From: an uncultured Robinsoniella sp.
Lineage (GTDB): Bacteria > Bacillota > Clostridia > Lachnospirales > Lachnospiraceae
Direction of reading: 5' to 3'
Assembly (NCBI GenBank): GCA_900539655.1
Contig: UQCR01000002.1
Location: 124,001 to 188,000, forward strand
Length of the DNA stretch: 64,000 nt
Numbering within the stretch: the first letter of the stretch is position 1; the number at the start of each line of letters is the position of its first letter. Under the pieces are notes generated by a model. The model saw only the letters and a list, made by a program, of their open reading frames with translations. It ran no database searches and was not told the DNA's origin. The position numbers and the translations under genes were made by a program. Of the stretch, positions 42,254-51,165 are shown piece by piece.

Positions 42254-42640
42254 ATGTATGAGCAAGATTATATTATGCGTATGAATAGGGATGTTATTAG
42301 GACTTTGGTCAAATTGGTTTTTAACAGAGACACTGAACTGCCAATAGATATAACTTCTAGTGATTTAAAAAGTGAAGAAAAGAGAATTCTTCAAACTCTA
42401 TATGGTCAGGTAGATCTTGGGAATATAAACGATGTTGAAAAAGAATTATATCAGCGTATTAGTAAGAAAGAGGATCGTGCTTTAGAAAAAGCTCTATTGT
42501 TTTATTTCTACTTAAATGAACAAAGCAATGATTTTCTATTGGCTAATAATTATAGCCGTGAGAAGATAAGATCAGGATTAAAATTTATCTCGTCTCAGTT
42601 AGGGATGTCAGATATTATTGATCTGAACTATATTGAATAA
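42254..42640 (+). CDS. DUF6483 family protein
   Basis: 128 aa starting MYEQDYIMRMNRDVIRTLVK, the typical opening of DUF6483 proteins of Lachnospiraceae, then helices rich in Leu, Lys and Glu, and FISSQLGMSDIIDLNYIE at the end. AGGAGG precedes the ATG. All-helical, cytoplasmic, function unknown. It may be in the padR operon (43-base gap). Confidence 0.78.
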   Translation: MYEQDYIMRMNRDVIRTLVKLVFNRDTELPIDITSSDLKSEEKRILQTLYGQVDLGNINDVEKELYQRISKKEDRALEKALLFYFYLNEQSNDFLLANNYSREKIRSGLKFISSQLGMSDIIDLNYIE

Positions 42641-42820
42641 TAATAATATCTGCTCTATAAATATAATGTTGGCGGAATCTGGCGATTAAATAGCATAAAA
42701 TTCTATGATATATGGAGAATAAAATATGCCAATTAACGATGAGTCAAAAGTTGAGACAGTTTGGTTAAACAAAAAAGAAGAATATCCATTAAACATGGTA
42801 TTCTTCTTTTTAATCAACTA

Positions 42821-42904
42821 TGCGGGAGATGGGACTTGAACCCACACGTACATGCATACACAAGATCCTTAGTCTTGCCTGTCTGCCAATTCCAGCACTC
42901 CCGC
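42821..42904 (-). tRNA. tRNA-Leu (AAG)
   Basis: Class II tRNA on the minus strand. Acceptor GCGGGAG pairs with CTCCCGC, discriminator A; D arm with GGAATTGGCAGAC; anticodon stem CAAGA/TCTTG around CTAAGGA, giving anticodon AAG (42868-42870); long variable arm; T arm GGGTTCAAGTCCC. CCA not encoded. Confidence 0.93.
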
Positions 42905-43052
42905 CTATGTAGTTATATTCGCCGTAGTGTGTTGCTCTCAGCTGCGAACAGATAGAATTATAGCATTGGTTGGAACAGATGTCAACACTAAAATCGAAAA
43001 AAGTTAAAAAATTTTTATTTGTATAAATTATTGAAAAAATTAAAAATTCTTG

Positions 43053-43081
43053 TTGACAAGACGGAATAAATATTGTATTAT
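43053..43081 (+). promoter_or_regulatory. Promoter of tRNA-Leu (CAG)
   Basis: TTGACA (43053-43058), 17 bases, TATTAT (43076-43081), 35 bases before the tRNA. Confidence 0.7.
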
Positions 43082-43116
43082 GTAACATGTAAGTTGCGCA
43101 AGTAACTACATAAAAC

Positions 43117-43200
43117 GCGGAAGTGGCGGAATTGGCAGACGCGCAGGCTTCAGGTGCCTGTGGTAGCAATATCGTGTGGGTTCAAGTCCCATCTTCCGCA
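43117..43200 (+). tRNA. tRNA-Leu (CAG)
   Basis: Class II tRNA. Acceptor GCGGAAG pairs with CTTCCGC, discriminator A; anticodon stem CAGGC/GCCTG around TTCAGGT, anticodon CAG at 43151-43153; long variable arm; T arm GGGTTCAAGTCCC. CCA not encoded. It diverges from tRNA-Leu (AAG). Confidence 0.96.
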
Positions 43201-43293
43201 TTAAAAAAATATTTGTTATCTATATAATAGTAGTCTTCCATAAAGGAGGCTATTTTTTGTTTTATAAAATCATTGAACAGGAGGGTAAGAGAT

Positions 43294-43884
43294 ATGTTAA
43301 GTGCTATTACAGACAGACGTAGCATTCGTAAATACAAGGATATTCCCGTACCTCAAAACCTAATAGAAGATATACTTCAGGCGGGGATTCTAGCACCATC
43401 CTCGAAAAACAGGCAGCCCTGGAGGTTTGTGGTAGTTTCCGGTAATGCCAAAACAGATATGCTGCGGGCAATGGAACAGGGACTGATTAGAGAAGAGAAA
43501 GATCCCATGCTTCCAGACAGCAAACAGCATCTGAGCGGGGCGCGCCATACACTGGAGATTATGAGGCAGGCGCCGGTTACGATTTTTGTGATTAATACTT
43601 TGGGGATAGGCCTATCACGTTCTATTGGTACGGAAAACCGCATATATGAAATCTGCAATGCACAATCCATTGGAGCGGCAATTCAGAATATGTCAATTAC
43701 TGCTGCTGAGTCCGGTTTAGGAAGTTTGTGGATCTGTGATACGTTTTTTGCATATAATGAACTTCAGGCATGGTTAAATACAGAAGGGGAGTTGTATGCA
43801 GCATTCACACTGGGCTATGCAGATGAAAATCCGTGTGCACGACCGAGAAAAGCGATGCATGATGTAGTGGAGTGGAAAAATTGA
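43294..43884 (+). CDS. Nitroreductase-family FMN oxidoreductase
   Basis: 196 aa from the ATG with AGGAGG upstream (the frame opens at a TTG seven codons earlier). Start region AITDRRSIRKYKDIPV and LAPSSKNRQPWRFVVV are the FMN-binding signatures; IGAAIQNMSITAAESGLGSLW is the second conserved block. Family enzymes reduce nitro compounds, quinones or flavins with NAD(P)H as homodimers. Substrate unknown. Confidence 0.92.
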   Translation: MLSAITDRRSIRKYKDIPVPQNLIEDILQAGILAPSSKNRQPWRFVVVSGNAKTDMLRAMEQGLIREEKDPMLPDSKQHLSGARHTLEIMRQAPVTIFVINTLGIGLSRSIGTENRIYEICNAQSIGAAIQNMSITAAESGLGSLWICDTFFAYNELQAWLNTEGELYAAFTLGYADENPCARPRKAMHDVVEWKN

Positions 43885-43986
43885 AAATGGTACCGGTTTG
43901 GCTTGTAAGAAGATAGTAACCTGAGACGTAAGCAGAAATCATACCCATAAGCAGAAAAAAACCACATAATACGACAATATAACAGG

Positions 43987-44022
43987 AAAAAGATGCAAAT
44001 ATACCATTTTGCATCTTTTTTT
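43987..44022. terminator. Bidirectional terminator after the nitroreductase gene
   Basis: AAAAAGATGCAAA (43987-43999) pairs with TTTGCATCTTTTT (44008-44020); 13 base pairs with A and T runs on the flanks. Confidence 0.8.
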
Positions 44023-44105
44023 GCGTCTAATTTTGAAGGAGTTTACAATTGATAATTCGATTGATAAATGATATACTTATGGATAAGTTAAATTATAAGT
44101 CAGAT

Positions 44106-44125
44106 CCCCGTCGTGAACGGCGGGG
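44106..44125. other. GC-rich hairpin, possible mobile-element end remnant
   Basis: CCCCGTC (44106-44112) pairs with GGCGGGG (44119-44125) with one G-U pair, and TTTGACCCC follows. Such hairpins occur at the ends of IS200/IS605-type elements, but no transposase lies nearby, so this is only a suggestion. Confidence 0.3.
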
Positions 44126-44224
44126 GTTTGACCCCTCCCGGCAATTGCCAAATGTTCTGTAAGCGCGTCTGTTTGGCTTGTTGCGCCAAGGAATAAAGAA
44201 GAATGAAATAGAATGGAGAACAGG

Positions 44225-44749
44225 ATGAAGAAGCTAGATGATTATGTAAGAAGTATCCCGGATTTTCCGGAACCAGGAGTTATTTTCAGAGATGTTACCA
44301 GTATTTTGCAGGATGCAGACGGATTAAAGCTTGCAATAGACTCTATGCAGGAGTTAATTGAAGACATACCGGTAGATGTAATTGTTGGAACAGAATCCAG
44401 AGGATTCATTTTTGGAATGCCCCTGGCATATAATTTGCATACTTCCTTTGTACCTGTGAGGAAAAAAGGGAAACTGCCTTGTGAGACAATTTCCGAGGAA
44501 TATGACCTGGAATATGGCAGTGCGGAAATCGAAATTCATAAGGATGCCATAAAGCCAGGACAAAAAGTGGTTATTATTGATGATTTAATCGCAACGGGCG
44601 GAACGATAGAAGCGAGCATTAAGCTGATCGAGAGCCTGGGCGGAGAAGTGGTTAAGATTGTATTTTTAATGGAACTTGCGGGGCTGAAAGGCAGAGCACG
44701 CCTGAAAGGATATGATGTTCAGTCTGTGCTTTGTTATGATGGGATATAG
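44225..44749 (+). CDS. apt: Adenine phosphoribosyltransferase
   Basis: 174 aa from the ATG with GGAG close upstream; another ATG lies four codons earlier without a ribosome site. DYVRSIPDFPEPGVIFRDVT at the start is diagnostic, and the PRPP loop is VVIIDDLIATGGT. It salvages adenine with PRPP to AMP. The apt-rel order is widely conserved in Firmicutes. Confidence 0.96.
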   Translation: MKKLDDYVRSIPDFPEPGVIFRDVTSILQDADGLKLAIDSMQELIEDIPVDVIVGTESRGFIFGMPLAYNLHTSFVPVRKKGKLPCETISEEYDLEYGSAEIEIHKDAIKPGQKVVIIDDLIATGGTIEASIKLIESLGGEVVKIVFLMELAGLKGRARLKGYDVQSVLCYDGI

Positions 44750-44790
44750 ACGTAAACAGCGAATATAACAATTAGAAGACGGTGATATGA

Positions 44791-47091
44791 ATGCCAGAGA
44801 ATGGGACGATTAAAAATGAAAAATTAGATAAGATTAAAAAGGCGGATGCCATTATAAAGGGCATGGCTGATTTTACGAGCCCGGATATCCTGTATGAAGA
44901 GCTGATTGGCAGTGTCCGGAAATATCATCCGTCTACGGATATCTCGTTGATCGAAAAGGCGTATCATCTTGCGAATGATGCCCACCAGGATCAAAAGAGG
45001 AAATCGGGAGAGCCGTATATTATCCATCCATTAAGTGTTGCAATTATTCTTGCAGACCTGGAGCTGGATAAAGAAACCATTGTGGCAGGACTTCTGCACG
45101 ATGTGGTGGAGGACACGGTGCTCACTTCCGAAGAGGTGCGCAGGGAATTTGGCTCAGAAGTGGAGCTTTTGGTGGATGGCGTAACCAAACTGGGACAGTT
45201 GTCCTATTCAGCGGATAAAGTTGAAGTTCAGGCGGAGAATCTGCGTAAAATGTTTTTGGCTATGGCGAAAGACATCCGGGTTATATTGATTAAACTGGCT
45301 GACAGGCTGCACAATATGCGGACTCTGAAATATATGAAGCCGGAAAAGCAGAAAGAAAAGGCAAGGGAAACCATGGATATCTATGCACCCATTGCCCAGC
45401 GGCTTGGTATTTCCAAGATTAAAGTGGAACTGGATGATCTTTCACTGAAATATCTGGAACCGGAAGTGTATTATGACCTTGTGGAAAAGGTTTCACTGCG
45501 CAAAACAGAGCGGGAGCAGTTTGTGCAGAGTATTGTCGATGAAGTCAGCCTCCATGTAGAGAGCGCCGGGATCAGAGCGCAGATCGATGGCAGGGTGAAA
45601 CATTTCTTTAGTATCTATAAGAAAATGGTCAATCAACAAAAGACGATTGAACAGATCTATGATTTGTTTGCAGTTCGGATAATTGTGGACACGGTAAAGG
45701 ATTGTTATGCAGCTCTTGGGGTCATTCATGAGATGTATAAGCCGATTCCGGGGCGTTTTAAGGATTATATTGCGATGCCTAAGCCCAACATGTACCAATC
45801 CCTGCATACCACCTTGATTGGCCCCAGCGGTCAGCCTTTTGAAATTCAGATTCGTACCTTTGAAATGCATCGGACAGCAGAATTCGGTATTGCTGCCCAT
45901 TGGAAATATAAAGAAAGCTCCGACGGTAAAAAGGGAGTGGCAGAGCAGGAAGAAGAAAAATTAAGCTGGCTGCGTCAGATCCTGGAGTGGCAGCGGGATA
46001 TGTCCGATAACAAGGAATTCATGAGCCTGCTAAAAAGTGATCTGGACTTATTTGCCGAGAACGTATACTGTTTCACACCGGCGGGGGATGTGAAGAATCT
46101 TCCAAATGGATCAACACCGATTGATTTTGCTTACAGCATTCACAGTGCTGTCGGAAATAAGATGATTGGTGCCAGAGTAAATGGAAAGCTTGTGAATATT
46201 GATTATGTGATTCAAAACGGAGACCGGATTGAGATTGTAACTTCACAGAATTCCAGAGGACCAAGCCGGGATTGGCTGGGAATCGTAAAAAGCACCCAGG
46301 CGAAAAATAAAATTAACCAATGGTTTAAGAATGAATTAAAAGAAGATAATATTATCAAAGGCAAGGAAATGTTCGCACAGTACTGCAAATCAAAAGCAAT
46401 TGTACAAAGCGATATTACAAAGCCGGCATATATGGAAAGTGTGATGCGCAAATATGGATTCCGGGACTGGGAGTCGGTATTGGCTGCCATTGGACATGGA
46501 GGTCTGAAAGAGGGCCAGGTGGTGAACAAACTTCTGGAGGAGTACCAGAAGCAGCATAAAAAGCAGATCACGGATGAGAATATCATTGAAGCGGCAGAAT
46601 CAAAAGAAAAAGTACGTATAGCCAGAACGAAAAGCGGGATTGTAGTAAAAGGCATCCATGATGTTGCAGTACGTTTTTCCAAGTGCTGCAGTCCGGTACC
46701 GGGAGATGAAATCGTTGGCTTTGTTACCAGAGGAAGAGGTGTCTCGATTCACAGAACCGATTGCATAAATATTGTTAATCTGGGCGGTGAAGACAGAGTA
46801 CGCTTAATCGATGCCGAATGGCAGGAGCCTGAGGAGAACGGAACTAATGGACTGTATACGGCGGAGATTAAGATTTACGGCAATAACAGAACAGGACTGC
46901 TGGTGGACATATCCAGGATCTTTACCGAACGGAAGATTGATGTGACCAGTGTAAATTCCAGAACAAGCAAACAGGGAACGGCTACCATTGCCATGAGCTT
47001 TGACGTGCCGGGACGGGAAGTATTAAACAGTCTTATTGAAAAAATCAGACAGGTGGAAAGCGTAATTGATATTGAACGTACCACCGGATAA
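44791..47091 (+). CDS. Bifunctional (p)ppGpp synthetase/hydrolase
   Basis: 766 aa Rel/SpoT protein. The HD hydrolase domain has LLHDVVEDT and ADRLHNMRTL; the synthetase has GRFKDYIAMPKPNMYQSLHT; TGS domain with FAYSIHSAVGNKMIGA; a zinc-finger-like CCSPVPGDEIVG; and C-terminal ACT (LLVDISRIFTERKIDV). Both active sites look intact, so it should make and degrade (p)ppGpp as the main stringent-response enzyme. It lies 41 bases after apt and heads a long run of co-directional genes to aspS. Confidence 0.96.
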   Translation: MPENGTIKNEKLDKIKKADAIIKGMADFTSPDILYEELIGSVRKYHPSTDISLIEKAYHLANDAHQDQKRKSGEPYIIHPLSVAIILADLELDKETIVAGLLHDVVEDTVLTSEEVRREFGSEVELLVDGVTKLGQLSYSADKVEVQAENLRKMFLAMAKDIRVILIKLADRLHNMRTLKYMKPEKQKEKARETMDIYAPIAQRLGISKIKVELDDLSLKYLEPEVYYDLVEKVSLRKTEREQFVQSIVDEVSLHVESAGIRAQIDGRVKHFFSIYKKMVNQQKTIEQIYDLFAVRIIVDTVKDCYAALGVIHEMYKPIPGRFKDYIAMPKPNMYQSLHTTLIGPSGQPFEIQIRTFEMHRTAEFGIAAHWKYKESSDGKKGVAEQEEEKLSWLRQILEWQRDMSDNKEFMSLLKSDLDLFAENVYCFTPAGDVKNLPNGSTPIDFAYSIHSAVGNKMIGARVNGKLVNIDYVIQNGDRIEIVTSQNSRGPSRDWLGIVKSTQAKNKINQWFKNELKEDNIIKGKEMFAQYCKSKAIVQSDITKPAYMESVMRKYGFRDWESVLAAIGHGGLKEGQVVNKLLEEYQKQHKKQITDENIIEAAESKEKVRIARTKSGIVVKGIHDVAVRFSKCCSPVPGDEIVGFVTRGRGVSIHRTDCINIVNLGGEDRVRLIDAEWQEPEENGTNGLYTAEIKIYGNNRTGLLVDISRIFTERKIDVTSVNSRTSKQGTATIAMSFDVPGREVLNSLIEKIRQVESVIDIERTTG

Positions 47092-47103
47092 GGAGTAGGT
47101 TGT

Positions 47104-47733
47104 ATGAGTAAGCTGCATATCGAGAAAATGGTGCTGGGGATGGTGCAGACCAATTGTTACCTGGCAGTCAACGAAGAAAATAAAGAAGCTGTTATTATCG
47201 ATCCTGCAGACAGGGCACAGGTAATTATACAAAAGGTAAAGAGCCTGCAGGTTAAAGTGGCAGCTGTTTTATTAACCCATGGTCATTTTGACCATATCGG
47301 TGCAGCTATGGATTTGAAGAAGGAATTTCAGGTTCCTGTTTGTATACTGGATCAGGAAAAGGTAATCACAGAGGATAACAATTTAAACTTATCCACCATG
47401 TTTGGACTGCCGTTTGTAATAAAGGCAGACCGGTTCTTTCAGGATCAGGAAGAAGCAGAGCTCGCAGGCTTTAAAATTAAGGTCCTGCATACACCGGGAC
47501 ATACAAAAGGCGGAGCATGTTATTACCTGCCGGAAGAAAAGACATTATTCAGCGGGGATACCTTATTTTGTGAAAGTATCGGCAGGTCAGATTTTCCTAC
47601 CGGAAACCAGGCGGAATTATCGAAATCTGTAAAAGGTCTCTTAAATACCTTACCGGAGGATACGTTAGTTTGTCCGGGACATGAATCGATGACAGATATC
47701 GCGCACGAGAAAAAGTATAATCCTTTTGCTTAA
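47104..47733 (+). CDS. MBL-fold metallo-hydrolase (glyoxalase II-like)
   Basis: 209 aa. The metal-binding HxHxDH motif is present (LLTHGHFDHIGA), as are later His in LHTPGHTKGG, the bridging Asp in FSGDTLF and a terminal His in CPGHE. AAGGAG precedes the ATG. These proteins hydrolyse thioesters or related substrates with Zn/Fe; in this rel-hemZ context it is a conserved neighbour of unknown substrate. Confidence 0.9.
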   Translation: MSKLHIEKMVLGMVQTNCYLAVNEENKEAVIIDPADRAQVIIQKVKSLQVKVAAVLLTHGHFDHIGAAMDLKKEFQVPVCILDQEKVITEDNNLNLSTMFGLPFVIKADRFFQDQEEAELAGFKIKVLHTPGHTKGGACYYLPEEKTLFSGDTLFCESIGRSDFPTGNQAELSKSVKGLLNTLPEDTLVCPGHESMTDIAHEKKYNPFA

Positions 47734-47752
47734 TAGCGTTTTACAGGAGAGA

Positions 47753-49225
47753 ATGATGATTGCAGTACAATTGAATAAGAAAGATTTCGAATATGATATC
47801 CATTCACTGGTAAGGGCTTTTTATCCGGGGGTGGATGTACCTGTCTATTACGGGGAAGATCTGCTGGAAGATCCTTTTGAACTTCAGATAATCATTTCCT
47901 ATAGTGATACCGGCATTGCCATAACATTTTATGGGCAGGATCATGTAAAGCTGGATGGACGAAGTATTGAAGTAGACTATTATGCAGACCGCAAGGATAC
48001 AAAGAACCGACTGAAACGCCTGCTTTATGAAATGCTGAAGGACCGCACTGGACAGGAACTTCCCTGGGGGACACTTACCGGTATCCGCCCTACGAAAATT
48101 CCAATGGCTCTGTTAGAGCAGGGGCTTAAGAATACCGAGGTAGCGGATTATATGCGTCATACATATTATTGCAGTAATGAAAAAACTTCACTAAGTGTGA
48201 TGATTGCCAACCGCGAACGTTACATTTTAAAGGATATAAATTATAAAAATGGTTATAGTCTATATATAGGTATCCCGTTTTGTCCAAGTATCTGCCTGTA
48301 TTGCTCGTTTAGTTCCAGTCCGTTGTCGGTATGGAAACATAAAGTGGATGCTTACCTGGATGCGCTTTGCAGGGAAATGGAATTTGCGGCACAACTCTAT
48401 AAAGACCGTGAGCTGAATACGATTTATATAGGAGGAGGTACGCCCACCACTCTGGAACCAGAGCAGATTAGGCGGCTCATGAATAAGATTGAGGAATGTT
48501 TTGATCTTAGCAGGCTAAAGGAATATACGGTAGAGGCCGGCAGGCCTGACAGCATTACTCCGGAGAAATTGCAGGCGATACGTAAGTTTCCTGTCACCAG
48601 GATTTCGATCAATCCCCAGACTATGAATGATAAGACTCTGGATATTATAGGCAGGCGCCATACAGTGGCACAGACCAAAGAAGCATTTGCTTTGGCGAGG
48701 AAAGCCGGATTTGACAATATTAACATGGATTTGATTGTGGGACTTCCAGGTGAAGGGAAAGCAGAAGTGGAGCACACGCTGCGGGAAGTTGTGGAGATGG
48801 ATCCGGAAAGTATAACGGTGCATTCTCTTGCAGTGAAACGCGCGGCAAGGTTGAACATGTTTAAAGACCAGTATAAAGAGATGACATTTACAAATAATCA
48901 GGATATCATGGATATGACTTCCGCTTATGTAAGCAAAAGCGGTCTGTCACCCTATTACCTGTACCGGCAGAAGAATATGGCGGGTAATTTTGAAAATGTT
49001 GGTTATGCCAAACCAGATAAGGCTGGCATTTATAATATTCTGATTATGGAAGAAAAACAGAGCATCCTGGCTTTGGGAGCGGGCGCAGCTACGAAACTTG
49101 TTCTGGATGAAGAACATATTGAGCGAATCGAAAATGTTAAAGATATTAAAGGTTATATCGAACGTATTGATGAAATGATAGAGCGGAAGCGTAAAGGCTT
49201 CTTATTATACGAAGGGGAATTGTAA
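47753..49225 (+). CDS. hemZ: Coproporphyrinogen dehydrogenase HemZ-like radical SAM enzyme
   Basis: 490 aa from the ATG after AGGAG (47756 is an equally possible ATG; the frame opens at a TTG at 47726). The radical SAM cluster motif is PFCPSICLYCSF (CX3CX2C), followed by TIYIGGGTPTTLEPEQIRRL, and the HemZ-specific N-terminal domain of about 160 residues precedes it. The family was named for oxygen-independent coproporphyrinogen III oxidation, but its role in anaerobes lacking full heme synthesis is uncertain. Confidence 0.9.
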   Translation: MMIAVQLNKKDFEYDIHSLVRAFYPGVDVPVYYGEDLLEDPFELQIIISYSDTGIAITFYGQDHVKLDGRSIEVDYYADRKDTKNRLKRLLYEMLKDRTGQELPWGTLTGIRPTKIPMALLEQGLKNTEVADYMRHTYYCSNEKTSLSVMIANRERYILKDINYKNGYSLYIGIPFCPSICLYCSFSSSPLSVWKHKVDAYLDALCREMEFAAQLYKDRELNTIYIGGGTPTTLEPEQIRRLMNKIEECFDLSRLKEYTVEAGRPDSITPEKLQAIRKFPVTRISINPQTMNDKTLDIIGRRHTVAQTKEAFALARKAGFDNINMDLIVGLPGEGKAEVEHTLREVVEMDPESITVHSLAVKRAARLNMFKDQYKEMTFTNNQDIMDMTSAYVSKSGLSPYYLYRQKNMAGNFENVGYAKPDKAGIYNILIMEEKQSILALGAGAATKLVLDEEHIERIENVKDIKGYIERIDEMIERKRKGFLLYEGEL

Positions 49226-49839
49226 TGACAGAAACTCGTAAACAACGAACATGTCACATCATACAAATAGATCTTGCAAAAGAGATTGCCCACGGAATGT
49301 GTGTCAGCAATCTGGCAAGCCGTGTGTCCAGAGAACTGGGGCTGTGTGAGAATGATTGCGCAGAAATGGCTATAGCAGGTTTTCTCCATGATATAGGCAA
49401 GATGGAGCTTGCAAAATATATCTATGGTCGGGAAGAAGAAACCTTAACGGTTGAAGAGATGCGGTATGTTCGTACACACTCTACGCTCAGTTATGCGATA
49501 TTGCATAAAGAGGGGTATTCCCCGGCGATTCTGGAGAGTATCCTGCACCATCATGAAAACTATGACGGTACCGGATATCCATCTAATCTGGCTGAGGAGG
49601 AGATCCCCATCGGAGCCAGGATTTTAAGAGTGTGTGATGTCTTTGCAGCTTTAACTTCTGACCGCCCTTACCGCAGGTCTTTTGATATGGATGCTGCGGT
49701 AGAGCTGATGATTGCGGAGGTAAAGAATTTCGATATGAAAATATTCCTTGCATTTTTAAGAGTCATACATGAAGATGGAATAGAAGAAATATTAGACAGA
49801 GAAAATTTAGAGATTGAAATAGAGGAGGATATGTCATGA
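49225..49839 (+). CDS. HD-GYP domain protein
   Basis: 204 aa, almost entirely an HD-GYP domain: FLHDIGKME (HD pair), HHENYDGTGYP (variant of HHExxDGxGYP) and ARILRVCDVFAALTSDRPYR. HD-GYP proteins hydrolyse cyclic-di-GMP. No sensor domain is attached. The start codon overlaps the hemZ stop (TAATG) and its stop overlaps hisS, so it is translationally tied to both. Confidence 0.9.
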   Translation: MTETRKQRTCHIIQIDLAKEIAHGMCVSNLASRVSRELGLCENDCAEMAIAGFLHDIGKMELAKYIYGREEETLTVEEMRYVRTHSTLSYAILHKEGYSPAILESILHHHENYDGTGYPSNLAEEEIPIGARILRVCDVFAALTSDRPYRRSFDMDAAVELMIAEVKNFDMKIFLAFLRVIHEDGIEEILDRENLEIEIEEDMS

Positions 49840-51080
49840 TTACACAGGCACCCAGAGGAGTACAGGATTGGTACGGAGAAGAGATGCACAAGCGTACCCT
49901 GATAGAGAAAATTGCAAGAGATATTGCAAAAACGTATCATATCTCTGAAATTATTACCCCCATGTTTGAACATACCGTGCTTTTCCAGCGTGGAGTTGGA
50001 GAGACGACAGACGTGGTTCAAAAGGAGATGTATACATTTTTAGATAAAGGCGACCGCAGTATTACTTTAAAACCGGAAGGAACATCACCGGTTATGAGAG
50101 CATATCTGGAGCACAATATGTATGCACAGCCAGCACCAACAAAATTATTTTATGTGACCCCTGCATTTCGTTATGAAAAGCCCCAGAGCGGAAGGCTCAG
50201 ACAGCATCATCAGTTTGGGGTGGAGTTTGTGGGATCTAAAAGTCCTTTGGCTGAGGTGGAAGTAATTTCCCTGGTTTCAACACTGATCCGTAAATTAGGG
50301 TTATCTGATGCAAAGCTTCATATTAACAGTATCGGCTGCAAGGAATGCCGTAAAACATATAATGATGCCCTGCTTGCGTACTTAAAAGAGCATGAAGAAC
50401 ATCTGTGTCCCACCTGCCGGGAAAGAATGCTAAAGAATCCCCTTCGGGTTCTGGACTGTAAGGTGGATACCTGCAAATCCATAGTAGACAAGGCCCCCAG
50501 AACCATTGAATATCTGGACGAGGAGTGCAGAGCACATTTTGAAGAATTACAGACACTTTTAAATGAACTCAATGTACCTTATGAAATAGATACCGGAATA
50601 GTCAGAGGACTGGATTATTACACAAAAACTGTTTTTGAATTCGTAAATTCCGAAGGATTTACACTTTGCGGCGGTGGACGGTATGACGGATTGATCCATG
50701 AAATAGATGAAAAGCAGGATATCCCATCTGTAGGATTTGGAATGGGTATCGAGCGTATATTGTATTTCCTGGAAAAAGAAGGGGTTAAGCTGCCGGAAGA
50801 AGATGCAGTTGAGTTATATGTGGGAATACTGGGAAAAGAAGCAAAAGCAAAAGCATATAAATTAGTAAATGAGATCAGAAGCCATGGCATAATTGTGGAA
50901 ACAGACTACATGGACCGCAGTGTAAAGGCTCAGATGAAATATGCGAATAAACTCGGAGCGAAAAAAACAGTAGTAATCGGTTCCGACGAGCTTGAAAAAG
51001 GTGTAGCAAGGGTTAAAGATATGGAAACCGGTGAACAGACAGAAGTAGCATTGACGGATATTCCCGGATTATTTGCCTAG
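49836..51080 (+). CDS. hisS: Histidine--tRNA ligase
   Basis: 414 aa. N-terminal QAPRGVQDWYGEEM, class II motif 2 in FRYEKPQSGRLRQHHQFGVE, HisRS-specific segments TGIVRGLDYYTKTVFEF and LCGGGRYDGLI, and a C-terminal anticodon-binding domain. A four-base overlap with the HD-GYP gene. The insert with Cys pairs at about 175-205 (CPTCRERMLKNP) is the small zinc-binding-like insert of some bacterial HisRS. Confidence 0.96.
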   Translation: MITQAPRGVQDWYGEEMHKRTLIEKIARDIAKTYHISEIITPMFEHTVLFQRGVGETTDVVQKEMYTFLDKGDRSITLKPEGTSPVMRAYLEHNMYAQPAPTKLFYVTPAFRYEKPQSGRLRQHHQFGVEFVGSKSPLAEVEVISLVSTLIRKLGLSDAKLHINSIGCKECRKTYNDALLAYLKEHEEHLCPTCRERMLKNPLRVLDCKVDTCKSIVDKAPRTIEYLDEECRAHFEELQTLLNELNVPYEIDTGIVRGLDYYTKTVFEFVNSEGFTLCGGGRYDGLIHEIDEKQDIPSVGFGMGIERILYFLEKEGVKLPEEDAVELYVGILGKEAKAKAYKLVNEIRSHGIIVETDYMDRSVKAQMKYANKLGAKKTVVIGSDELEKGVARVKDMETGEQTEVALTDIPGLFA

Positions 51081-51121
51081 AGCGTGTCTGAGACATACTC
51101 TGGCACAGCATAAAAAGTAAT

Positions 51122-51146
51122 AAAGCGGAGGAAAAATATCCGCTTT
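51122..51146 (+). other. Hairpin between hisS and aspS
   Basis: AAAGCGG (51122-51128) pairs with CCGCTTT (51140-51146). It lies just before the aspS ribosome site and has no T run; the segment before it starts with AGAGCGTGT, like the dispersed repeat. Confidence 0.45.
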
Positions 51147-51165
51147 CATGATGGAGGATAAGAGA

